From Haematobia irritans (taxonomy: Eukaryota > Arthropoda > Insecta > Diptera > Muscidae), in the NCBI RefSeq assembly GCF_050003625.1, contig NC_134398.1, forward strand, positions 104,569,253 through 104,633,252: 64,000 bases of DNA, written 5' to 3'. Below, piece by piece: positions 25,377 to 34,789 of the stretch; the first letter of the stretch is position 1; each line of letters opens with the position of its first letter. The position numbers were made by a program, and so were the translations under genes. The notes under the pieces were generated by a model. It was not told the origin of the DNA, ran no database searches, and saw only the letters and a list, made by a program, of their open reading frames with translations.

Positions 25377-28017
25377 AAAACTTACATATACGACAAAAGT
25401 GGTGGCAGATATTCGAACGTCTTCAGATGCCCCGGTATATTCGAAATTTTATCCGTACCCTGCATCTCTAAAAAATGAAGTGGAGTCCCAAGTGAAAGGA
25501 CTTCTGAACGATGGCATCATAAGACCATCAAGATCACCATACAATTCTCCGGTATGGGTGGTCCCAAAAAAACCCGATGCGGCGGGAAATAAGCAATACC
25601 GCTTAGTTATCGACTATAGGAAATTGAACTCTGTGACCATAGCAGATAAATATCCAATTCCAGAAATATCTGAAGTAATATCGCAACTGGGCAATGGTAA
25701 TTTTTTTTCGGTTCTTGACTTAAAAAGTGGTTTTCACCAGATTCCACTAAAAAAATCTGATATTGAAAAAACTGCGTTCAGCGTAAACAACGGGAAGTAC
25801 GAGTTTACCCGTTTACCCTTTGGATTAAAGAATGCACCATCCATTTTTCAACGCGCGCTGGACGACATACTTCGGGAATATATCGGAAAATGCTGTTACG
25901 TCTACATAGACGATATAATTATATTTAGCGCAACCGAAAGGGAACATTATTCACATATAAAAAATATTTTTAAAACATTGGAAGAAGCCAACATGAAGGT
26001 CCAGTTGGACAAATGCCACTTCTTTAAGAAAGAAGTCGAATTTCTAGGGTATATTATTACTCCTTCTGGGATAAAAACAAATCCAGAAAAAGTGAAAGCC
26101 ATAAGAAATTTTCCTCAACCTCGAAATTTGAAGGAACTCCGTAGTTTTCTTGGTTTGTCAGGGTATTATAGGCGGTTTATAAGGGATTACTCGAAATTAG
26201 CCAAACCCCTGACATCCCTTTTAAGAGGGGAAGGAGGACGTACGTCCAAACATAAATCATCAAAGTTTGAAATTTCATTGGATGACGAAGCAATAGAATC
26301 TTTCATGAACATAAAACGATCACTTACATCAGAGGACATTATCCTTGCCTATCCTGATTATAACAAGGATTTTGAATTGGTCACAGATGCTTCGAATTTT
26401 GCAATCGGAGCGGTGCTTTCGCAAAATGGAAGACCGATATCTTTTATTTCTAGAACTCTTAATAAAGCGGAAGAGCACTACGCCGCTAACGAAAAAGAAA
26501 TGCTAGCCATCATATGGGCTCTAAATTCGTTAAGAAATTATTTATATGGATCAGCTAAAGTAAAAATATTTACTGATCACCAACCATTAACATATGCCCT
26601 CAGCAACAAAAATAACAATAGCAAAATGAAGAGATGGAAATCAATACTCGAGGAATATAACTACGAGTTATTTTATAAGCCAGGCAGGACAAACGTGGTG
26701 GCCGATGCCTTGTCCAGAATACCTGAAACTAAGGTTAATACCTTATCAATAGCAACAAATTCAGATGAAAGTTCATCCCAAAATTTGATATATTGCGTAG
26801 ACACGCCTATCAATGCGTTTAAGAACCAGATATTTTTGAGTACAGACAACGCATCAACTTACCAATCTAAAATAATTTTCCCTACCTATCATAGGCATAT
26901 CATAACAGAACCGGATTATTGTGAGTCAAAATTGATAGCTATTTTGAAGCGATACCTCAATCCATCGGTCATAAATTGTATTAAAACCGAGGAACGCATC
27001 ATGGGAAAAATACAAGAGTTATATTCTTCACATTTTGGGAAATACAAAATAAGATTGTCACAGAAACAGGTTGATGATGTTACAGATAAAGAAGAACAAG
27101 AGAATATAATTATTAGAACTCATAACAGAGCACATAGAAATTGTAGAGAAAACCGGGTACAAATACTTGAAAATCCATCCATGGCAGGAAAGATAAAGAA
27201 AATAATAAAAACCTGTATAATATGCAAGGAAAATAAATATGAGCGTCATCCGCCGAAAGACACAATTCAAGCGACACCCATCCCACAGTTTCCCGGACAA
27301 TTAGTTCATTTGGATATCCTTGTAATGGGAAAGAATTTAATACTTACGGCGATCGATAAATTCTCGAAATATGCTGTAGTTAAACCAATTAAATCCAGAG
27401 CGACAGAACACATACGTCAACCTTTAAGAGACATTCTTTCTTCCTTCGTACCAGAAAAAATAGTAATTGACAATGAAAAATCCTTCAATTCTGAGTCAAT
27501 GAAACATATGATCGAAAACGAGTTTAAAATTCAGATTTTTAGAACGGCTCCATATACCAGTTGTTCCAATGGCCAGGTTGAGCGCTTTCATTCAACGCTC
27601 CAGGAAATAATGAGATGTATCCAAAGAGAAATGCCGAAATGGACTTTCCAGGAATTATTGGAGATTTCTACAAGGGAATATAATTTCACAGTTCATACAG
27701 TTACCGGTAAAAGACCTATAGATATATTTTTCGGAAGGAGAATCAGTAATGATCCGAGTCTCCTTAAAAAGGATAGAGAAGAAACAATAAAAAAACTTTC
27801 CGAAAAGCAAATCGCGGATTTAAATTATCACAATAAGAATAGAACTCCTCCAAAGCGTTATTCGGAAGGAGACATAATTTTCGTTAAAATAAATAAAAGA
27901 TTGGGGAATAAATTATCTCCTCGCTATAAACAGGAAATAGTCGCTGAAAATTATAACACAACAATAAAAACTAAATCGGGAAGGATCGTCCATAAAAACA
28001 ATATAAGACAGTCATAG
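25357..28017 (+). CDS. pol: Errantivirus RT, RNase H and integrase (pol)
   Basis: Domains in order. RT: RLVIDYRKLNSVTIADKYP, FSVLDLKSGFHQIPL and the catalytic YVYIDDIIIFS. RNase H: LVTDASNFAIGAVL (Asp), NEKEMLAIIW (Glu) and FTDHQPL (Asp). Integrase: zinc-binding H..H (HNRAHR) and C..C (CIICKE), then a DDE core LVHLDILV, KIVIDNEKSF and GQVERFHSTL; the C-terminal domain ends YKQEIV...HKNNIRQS. All catalytic residues are present and 886 codons are open. The nominal first codon at 25357 is only where the open frame starts; normally this is fused to the protease. Whether the frame break is real or a sequencing indel cannot be told here. Confidence 0.93.
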   Translation: MVSSPNEKLTYTTKVVADIRTSSDAPVYSKFYPYPASLKNEVESQVKGLLNDGIIRPSRSPYNSPVWVVPKKPDAAGNKQYRLVIDYRKLNSVTIADKYPIPEISEVISQLGNGNFFSVLDLKSGFHQIPLKKSDIEKTAFSVNNGKYEFTRLPFGLKNAPSIFQRALDDILREYIGKCCYVYIDDIIIFSATEREHYSHIKNIFKTLEEANMKVQLDKCHFFKKEVEFLGYIITPSGIKTNPEKVKAIRNFPQPRNLKELRSFLGLSGYYRRFIRDYSKLAKPLTSLLRGEGGRTSKHKSSKFEISLDDEAIESFMNIKRSLTSEDIILAYPDYNKDFELVTDASNFAIGAVLSQNGRPISFISRTLNKAEEHYAANEKEMLAIIWALNSLRNYLYGSAKVKIFTDHQPLTYALSNKNNNSKMKRWKSILEEYNYELFYKPGRTNVVADALSRIPETKVNTLSIATNSDESSSQNLIYCVDTPINAFKNQIFLSTDNASTYQSKIIFPTYHRHIITEPDYCESKLIAILKRYLNPSVINCIKTEERIMGKIQELYSSHFGKYKIRLSQKQVDDVTDKEEQENIIIRTHNRAHRNCRENRVQILENPSMAGKIKKIIKTCIICKENKYERHPPKDTIQATPIPQFPGQLVHLDILVMGKNLILTAIDKFSKYAVVKPIKSRATEHIRQPLRDILSSFVPEKIVIDNEKSFNSESMKHMIENEFKIQIFRTAPYTSCSNGQVERFHSTLQEIMRCIQREMPKWTFQELLEISTREYNFTVHTVTGKRPIDIFFGRRISNDPSLLKKDREETIKKLSEKQIADLNYHNKNRTPPKRYSEGDIIFVKINKRLGNKLSPRYKQEIVAENYNTTIKTKSGRIVHKNNIRQS

Positions 28018-28057
28018 TAGGTGAAAACAAAATTATGTTATTTCGCAAACTTTTAAT

Positions 28058-28067
28058 TTTTTTACAG
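28058..28067 (+). promoter_or_regulatory. Splice acceptor for the env mRNA
   Basis: AATTTTTTTACAG followed by GATACAATATG lies eight bases upstream of the env start. A pyrimidine tract plus CAG here fits the spliced subgenomic env message known for errantiviruses. The donor in the leader was not pinned down. Confidence 0.6.
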
Positions 28068-28075
28068 GATACAAT

Positions 28076-29632
28076 ATGCAGACCCTTTTATTTATTTTGG
28101 TATGGATGAAACTAGCATATGCCCAACAGATTGACGTCCAGGATCTGTCCAATAACAATGGGTACGTGCCAATAAAAATCGGTGAAGTTAAAACGATCCG
28201 TAGCTATGACAAGGACCTACATTGCCTTAATCTGACCATGTACGAAGAGACCCTGTCGCTGATATCGGAAAACGTGGACACCCTCAAGGCTACATCGTTC
28301 GAAGAAAAGCAGCTTCTACACACCATCAATGAGAATTTCATTTTATTAAAGGCAAAGATAGCCAACCTGCGTATTCATACCAGACCTAAGAGAGGTTTAA
28401 TAGATGTGCTAGGGAAAGGATTGAAATTTGTGGCAGGAACAATGGATAGTGACGATGAAAAAGAGATTCGGGAAACTCTAGCCAAAGTTCATGAAAAACA
28501 ATATTCAAGTCTGTTAAATATGAATAAATTGGTACATTTAAACGATTTCATGTCAAATCAAATCAGGAATATAACACGTCATATAAACAGACAGCAAATT
28601 ACAATAAGTAAATTTATAAAAAACTTCCAGGAAGAAATGCAAAATCGAATTGCAACCTTGGAAGATGAAGTTGTATTTATCGAGCATTCCTACCGTATTA
28701 ACAATAATATTTTGTACTTCCGTAACCATATAGACGACATTGGACAAGTAATATTCTCAAGCAAATTGGGTGTCATACCCTCGGACATCTTGACAGAAAT
28801 GGAACTTAATCTAATTACCGATTTTGACAGTTATATGGGCATGCAAATCGTAGTGGCATTCCAAGAAAATAATATCATACTTACCCTATTAATTCCACAA
28901 TTCTCCCAAAATATCCTATCCAAAATAAAGTTTGAACCTCTCCCTAATCGTCTCAATAAATCAATTGTGTTAAGTAAATATGAACTATTAGTTGATAAAA
29001 ACAATAAAATATATGATGTTAATGTAAAAAATAATTTAGAAAAATATTTAATTGATATTGAAGACAATTGTGTAACCAGTATCCTAAAATTTACCGAAGC
29101 AGAATGTAAATTAGGGAAATTTGAAAAAACATCCATTGTTGAGATTATACCCGGAATTGTTGTTTTTAAAAATTTTTATGGAAAATTAACACATGATTGT
29201 AACAAATTTGAAATTAATCAAAAAGGAACATTTCTTGTAAAGTTTGAAAATTGTAAAATAAATGTATTCAATAAAACTTATAGTAATGTAAACTTAAAAA
29301 TGTTTGAAACACTTATCTTACCAAATTTAATAACCACTGTTAAGGAAAATAAAAATGTAACAACAGCAGAGTTAACTTTAGAAAATTTATTTGTAAAACA
29401 GCTACAGAATGATGACAAAATTCAACTATTAATGGAAAGAAACCAGAATGTTCATGTTTTAAGTTTAAGTTCTGATTTATTAATAATAGTTTCTATAATT
29501 ATTGTGACACTAATGTTAATCTGTGTTATAAAAAATAAACAGAAAATCCATATATCACCTGAACCACAATTAATTAATGAAAACGTTGCCAATGCAAGAA
29601 GAGGTCCATTTTTACAATTAACTACATCATAA
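28076..29632 (+). CDS. env: Errantivirus envelope glycoprotein
   Basis: A class I, F-protein-like envelope of insect endogenous retroviruses, expected to be a membrane fusion protein. Visible features: a signal peptide (residues 1-16, MQTLLFILVWMKLAYA), a furin-type site RPKR at 103-106 followed by a glycine-rich fusion-peptide-like start (GLIDVLGKGLKF), heptad-like helices after it, N-x-S/T sites (for example NLT and NIT), a transmembrane segment near 467-485 (DLLIIVSIIIVTLMLICVI) and a cytoplasmic tail of about 32 residues. 518 residues, uninterrupted, in the usual size range. The frame is intact although pol is broken. Confidence 0.92.
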   Translation: MQTLLFILVWMKLAYAQQIDVQDLSNNNGYVPIKIGEVKTIRSYDKDLHCLNLTMYEETLSLISENVDTLKATSFEEKQLLHTINENFILLKAKIANLRIHTRPKRGLIDVLGKGLKFVAGTMDSDDEKEIRETLAKVHEKQYSSLLNMNKLVHLNDFMSNQIRNITRHINRQQITISKFIKNFQEEMQNRIATLEDEVVFIEHSYRINNNILYFRNHIDDIGQVIFSSKLGVIPSDILTEMELNLITDFDSYMGMQIVVAFQENNIILTLLIPQFSQNILSKIKFEPLPNRLNKSIVLSKYELLVDKNNKIYDVNVKNNLEKYLIDIEDNCVTSILKFTEAECKLGKFEKTSIVEIIPGIVVFKNFYGKLTHDCNKFEINQKGTFLVKFENCKINVFNKTYSNVNLKMFETLILPNLITTVKENKNVTTAELTLENLFVKQLQNDDKIQLLMERNQNVHVLSLSSDLLIIVSIIIVTLMLICVIKNKQKIHISPEPQLINENVANARRGPFLQLTTS

Positions 29633-29677
29633 TACTTACCTTTCATTATTAATCTTATCGATCGCGGACGATCGATT

Positions 29678-29689
29678 TAAGGGGGGAAG
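29678..29689 (+). promoter_or_regulatory. Polypurine tract of the errantivirus
   Basis: AAGGGGGGAAGA lies immediately before the 3' LTR, the plus-strand primer site. Confidence 0.85.
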
Positions 29690-30176
29690 AGTTAACACCC
29701 CTAATATTAACAATAGAGGAATTTTCCATTACTTAAATTTTTGCTGACACTAAGTCTGCTCAATTTTTTCGCATCCGCTTTTAATAACCCAAATTAACAT
29801 TAATTCTCAAGAAACAAAAAGCAGACTTGCTGCATTTCTTTAATAACCCAAAATAACATTATTTCTCAAGAAACAAAAAGCAGACTTGCTGCATTTCTTT
29901 AATAACCCAAAATAACATTATTTCTCAAGAAACGAAAAGCAGACTCGCTGCATTTTTCATATTAAATTCAACTCAAGTAAATTTGTTTCACAATTTCGCT
30001 GACCTTGCATTTATTTCCCTCAGGTGATGTGTGCCTTAGTTTTAAGTTATTTCTTAGCTTTATTATTTCATTAAGTTTTTCAATCAGTCTCTTCTGGAAA
30101 CTCGAAATAAACGGTTGGCCACCAAGGCCAATGAAACCAAACAGAAAAGTGTTAATAAATTAACATCAATTTAACT
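29690..30176 (+). repeat. Errantivirus 3' LTR
   Basis: 487 bases, no difference seen from 22422-22908, including the three units of about 60 bases. Followed by TACA, the target duplication. Confidence 0.95.
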
Positions 30177-30720
30177 TACACAAGTAGTTTTTATTGATAT
30201 AGGTCGGATGGTATTGCAAATGGGCCATATCGCTCCACTTTTACGTATAGCCCCCATATAAAACGACGCTCAGATTTGGCTTGCGGAGCCTCTTGGAGGA
30301 GCAAATTTCATCCGAGTCAGTTGAAATTTGGTACATTGTGCTAGTATGCGGCCGTTAACAAACATGCCTAACTAGGTCCATATCGGTCTATAGTTATATA
30401 TAGCCCCCAGATAAATCGATCGCCAATCACACAAAAATTGGTCCATATGAAGTTCATAATTGTATATAGCCCCCATATAAGCAACCCCCATATTTCAATT
30501 ATGGCTCTCTAAGTACCGTGCAAAAGTCCATATCGATTCGTAACTATTTGTATACCGTTTTATCTAATATATACCACGTATGGACTAACATACAATTTAC
30601 CACAACCCAAGTAATTCGATTATGGATGATAGTCTTTCGTATAAGTTTCTACGCAATCCATGGTGGAGGGTACATAAGATTCGGCCCGGCCGAACTTACG
30701 GCCCTATATACTTGTTTTTA
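30177..30720 (+). repeat. Dispersed fly repeat, right part
   Basis: Continuation of the repeat at 22227-22421. It carries several ATAGCCCCCATATAA words and the end GGTGGAGGGTACATAAGATT, then GGCCCGGCCGAACTTACGG. Related sequence is common in higher-fly genomes; its class is not established from the sequence. Confidence 0.7.
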
Positions 30721-30898
30721 TCCAATTCTTAGTTCCAGTCCTGCCTATAAATCTTATATTGTCCTAACAAATTCTAAAATATGTTATATAGATATATTTT
30801 ATTTTGTTTTATTTTTAATGTATTGTAAGCATGCATCATAATTTTTATTTTACTGTAACCAGCTGCTAATTAGGCTGTGTAAATAAATAAATAAATAA
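30721..30898 (+). repeat. Jockey-like LINE 3' tail with AAAT repeats
   Basis: It ends CAGCTGCTAATTAGGCTGTG followed by AAATAAATAAATAAATAA, the type of 3' end with short tandem repeats seen in Jockey-like elements. No coding part is attached. Confidence 0.5.
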
Positions 30899-30969
30899 TG
30901 ATTCATGTTTCAGCCATTTTATCTATATATTTCTACAAATGGTAGTATTGAACCATTATTTAATTTTGT

Positions 30970-31477
30970 ATGTTTCAAATAAATCGTGTATTTAATAATC
31001 AAGGGAAACTTTTAGACTTAGTGTTTGTTAACCAACCTAGTGATGTTTGTGTTGAGCCTTGTAATCCACGGCAACATTTTATCCCAAGACGTTCAGAGAG
31101 AATTATCACAGAACAGCATAATGTAACTCTGTGTTGGGTACCTGGATATTATGGCATAACTGGGAATGAAGAGGCAGATGTACTGGCTAAGGAAGGCGCA
31201 GGTGGCACAGATAACGCCATTTCGGATGTTTTTCCTCCGCTCTCTTTGTTTATTTACAGGATCAATAGCAAATATGAAGATTTATGGAAGAGACGATGGG
31301 CTTCTTCTGTGGGCTGTGAACAAACGAAACTGATATGGGACGAGAATAATATTAGGAACTCTGAAATCCTGATGTCATTGCAAAGAGAAGAGGTGAGGCC
31401 GATAATAGGTATCATAACAGAACACAACACTCTGGGAAAACATATGGTCAGGATCGGTCTACGCATAGAAAATTATC
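30970..31477 (+). pseudogene. Chimera of two LINE fragments (endonuclease piece and RNase H piece)
   Basis: One open frame joins unlike parts. Residues 8-30 (NNQGKLLDLVFVNQPSDVCV) look like the end of a Jockey-type endonuclease. From about residue 45 the frame reads ITEQHNVTLCWVPGYYGI, TGNEEADVLAKEGAGGTDNA, then LMSLQREEVRPIIGIITEHN and LGKHMVRIGL, the second half of an RNase H domain and the region before the C-terminal knuckle of an I/LOA-like ORF2. RT is missing between them. The frame is cut at 31478 by a family-1 element. Probably an accidental fusion of two decayed copies. Confidence 0.75.
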
Positions 31478-31989
31478 ACCGAAATTTTTTCATTTAAACA
31501 CTTAATTGAATTTGGAAACGGATTCACTTAATATGTTAATTGATTCAATTAATATTTAATCAAATCCGAATAAAAAATATTGATATTTGTTACGTTTCCA
31601 ATTAAAATATTAATTGATTCAATCAATTTGTTAATCAATTAGGAAATAATTTTCAATTACAAACGTGGTTGAAAATTTTTCCGTTTCCAAATACACATGT
31701 GATTGATCCAATCACTTTTTTGATACTAATATAATAATTTTGAGCGATGGAAAGAGCGAAAAGAGAACAAGAGAATGGGTATTTATTCAAAAACGTATGA
31801 TGGAGACATCAGTCTGTGGAAGTAACTCGTAACGAACGGTTGGGTTTTTGTTTTTCGCGTAAATTGAAAAACATGATTGGCGACATACTGTCTGCTGCGT
31901 TCGAAATGTGTGCATACATATTTTGAACGCAAAAACAAATCATAGCAAAGGGTTGAAATAAATAAAATGTGCAACAACAACTGACCACG
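31478..31989 (+). mobile_element. Family-1 element, left-end fragment
   Basis: Begins AATTATCACCGAAATTTTTTC, the family left end without its outer CACACAAA, and runs through palindromic words to GACCACGTG. There it is broken by the next, complete copy; its own right half is not found. Confidence 0.75.
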
Positions 31990-33837
31990 TGCACACAAAA
32001 AATTATCATCAAAGTTTTACAATTAAACATTGAACTGAATTTGGAAACGGATTCAATTAATATGTTAATTGATTCAATTAATTATTTAATCAAATCCGAA
32101 TAAAAACCAATTAAAAAAATGATTGATATTTGTTACGTTTCCAATTAAAATATTAATTGATTCGATCAATTTGTTAATCAATTCGGAAATAATTTTCAAT
32201 TACAAACGTGATTGAATTTTTGTCCGTTTCCAATTACACATGTGATTGAACCAATCACCTTTGTGATTGAATTTGAATAATTTTGAGCAATGGAAAGAGC
32301 GAAAAAACATGATTGGCGACATTCTGTCATTCAAAATGTGTGCAGAAATATTTTGAACGCAACAAATCATAGCAAGGGGTTGAAATAAATAAAGTGTGCA
32401 ACAACAAATGGCCACGTGGTAAACGTTTGAAAAAATATATGACAGATCGCATTAGAAATTACCTGTGTTTGTGTTTTGTGGTATTGTAAAAATGGAAAAC
32501 AATATACGTTTATTGAAGGTAAGACATTGTGAAATGTGAATACCTTTTTCCATTGAAGCCTGTTTACATTAAACAAACTAAAATAATATATTGTTTATTC
32601 ATTTCTTTTAGTGAGCAATTTTATTTCATGAAATTTGTCAATCAATCAACTCCATCATTTTATCAAATATATAAGAATATGTTTGCAATCAAAAGGTGGG
32701 TACCATATTGATCTTTTAGAATTATAATTTTTTTCACTCATAGTTTTCTTAAAACCAAGAGCGATATGGGTTTGTTGGTATGGGTCTTGAAGTTGCGAAA
32801 TAGCGTTGGCATTAGATTGAATTTTTGTTTTACCTGCCTTTTTCAGTTTGAACCCAAGTTGAGATCAGTATATCTGATATATAAACTAATGAGCTGAATT
32901 ATGTAATGGTAAAAAACTTCTTTCTTTTGAATTTAAAAATATGAAAAATATCCGAAAATAATAAAAATATGTATTTTCCATTTATATTTTTTTCTATTTC
33001 CAGAATTTGCAAAGTATCATCAACATAATACCAAATATTACATTGTTTTGCCATTAGTTTTGTCTTTGATTGGTTCAAGTTTTAATAGACGATTTCAATG
33101 TGTGGAAATTTTGGAAAGGAATTGTACTAAAATTAAATTACCGAGCTCCTTAATACACCTTTTTATGCTAAAAGACTACAACTGCAAAAGAAGATTATAA
33201 ATCTGCAACCTGGAACTAAGAATTGAACTTGATATTCTATGCAGGTAATGTTTAGCAAAATTAACTTTTGATTGAACAAAATTAAATTCGAATTAGCTTA
33301 CAGGCTGATTTATTGAACATCTTGGCGCATCAACATATTAGAAGGAACATGCTGACATCGTTAATATGATAAGGAAGATAATGATTTATATAGTTTATTT
33401 TGTTAACCCTTTAGTTGTTATTGATATACAACTATGTATGTCTAAGGTATGTTAGAACAAAACACACAAATAACAAAAACCAAATTCTTTAGTCTATAGC
33501 ATAATTCAGAAAAATAAAATATTGAAGAGTTTTTATAAAAAACGCATATTTTCTTTTATTTCAAATAAAATTATTAATTTAATTGAATCAATCAAATAGA
33601 TGATTGGTTTTTGTCGTGAAATTAATTAAAATTTTAATTGATTCAATTAAAACTGTGATTGTATTTTATGACAAAAACCAATCACTTTTTTAATTGATTC
33701 AATCACACAATTAATTGATTCCGTGACAAAAAATGGTGATTGATACTATAATTTTCGTGATTGAGGACATTTCAATTAAAAAAATGATTGAATCCGCGAT
33801 TTTCGTGATTGAAATCAAAAAAATTTGTTGGTGTGTA
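31990..33837 (+). mobile_element. Family-1 inverted-repeat element, full copy
   Basis: Left end CACACAAAAAATTATCATC, right end ...TTGATTTC-type sequence ending AATTTGTTGGTGTGT (inward: ACACACCAACAAATT). 1.85 kb. The terminal 250-300 bases on each side are built of TTAATTGATTCAATTAA and CAATCAC words; the middle is AT-rich and matches the inner part of the copy at 3579-5665 (for example CCTTTTTCAGTTTGAACCCAAG). No conserved ORF. Probably a non-autonomous DNA transposon of unknown superfamily. Confidence 0.75.
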
Positions 33838-34238
33838 GCGAATGATGATATTTGTAGGTGGTGTCTGGACCCCGAGACTACGGAAGATTCATTTCTTCCG
33901 TAGATAGTGCTGGACACTGGCACTTCCTGTGCCAGTGTCAAGCACATCTTTCAGAATAAACAAGATACTGGGCCGTATATCTTTCAGACTATGAACGACT
34001 TGCCAGAATGCAACCTGAGGAGTATTATCGCCTTCATCAAGGCATCATAGTGGAAGACCTAGGCGCATCCGAAGGATACATTATCATAGGATGGACTCAT
34101 TCCGGCCGGAGCGAGACAGACACGAAGAGGAAGATGGAAAGCAGTTTGAGGAACCGCAATGAACCAGCTATGGTTTAAGTGGACACAAATCCACTAGCTC
34201 GGATTCGTGTCATCCTCCATAACCTAACCTAACCTAAC
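33838..34238 (+). pseudogene. LINE ORF2 knuckle tail and 3' end with CCTAA repeats
   Basis: Codons WCVANDDICRWCLDPETTED, then a broken SCASVKHIFQNKQDTGPYIF and QTMNDLPECNLRSIIAFIKAS followed by a stop, are the C/H knuckle and last residues of an I/LOA-type ORF2, different from the family at 15509. The 3' UTR ends in (CCTAA)4 at about 34216-34236. The part from 33973 on is repeated at 39027 because of the tandem duplication. Confidence 0.65.
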
Positions 34239-34242
34239 CTAT

Positions 34243-34745
34243 GGTGAAATCTTGCGAGTCGTGTGCTAAATGTCGAAGTAAGCCACCAAAAGCTCCTCTT
34301 CATCACTAGCAAGAACCTCAAGAAAATTGGGAAAGAATACATATTGATTATGCTGAACCGTTTTTGGGTTAACAGTTTTTAATTGTGGTCGATGCAAAAT
34401 CGAAATGGGTAGAATTTCGAGTTGTAACTATTCCACAACGAATGGAACAATTGTCCTAAATTTTTGCCACTTATAGGCCCCTTTCAATTATGGTATCAGA
34501 TAATGCTACAGTATTCACAAGTGAACAATTATATTCACTTATATTATATTGTAACATCAATGGAATTTCTCAAAAATTAATTGCTCCGGCACAAATGGGT
34601 TAGCCGGGCGCACAGTTCAAATTTTAAAACGCTAACTTAATGTAATGACATACAAAATCAGGTTAATGAGATTGTTCAGAGGTATCGTGCAGCTCCTCTA
34701 AGTTGTGGTAAAACACCAGCCGAACTGTATAGAAATATATAGAAC
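34243..34745 (+). pseudogene. Ty3/gypsy integrase relic, copy 1
   Basis: Plus-strand codons give CESCAKCRSKPPKAP (zinc-finger end), ENWERIHIDYAEPFLG (first Asp region), FLIVVDAKSKWVEFRVV, MVSDNATVFTSEQLYS (second Asp region) and NGISQKLIAPAQMG. Stops and frameshifts are frequent. The Glu helix region is decayed (PGAQFKF). It is a fragment of a gypsy pol unlike either gypsy element elsewhere in the window. Confidence 0.8.
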
Positions 34746-34789
34746 CCATAGGATAAACATCCATACCAACCCAACTAAAAATTAAAATT

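Larger units (their letters stand above)
22422..30176 (+). mobile_element. Errantivirus (Ty3/gypsy with env), near-complete, young
   Basis: A 7,755-base provirus-like element with identical 487-base LTRs, TACA target duplication (22418-22421 and 30177-30180), primer-binding site, leader, gag, protease, RT-RNase H-integrase, env and polypurine tract, in the order expected of insect endogenous retroviruses. LTR ends are AGTTAAC...TTTAACT, gypsy-like. The only clear lesion is a frame break between protease and RT near 25371. LTR identity says the insertion is recent. It inserted into an older dispersed repeat. Confidence 0.95.
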
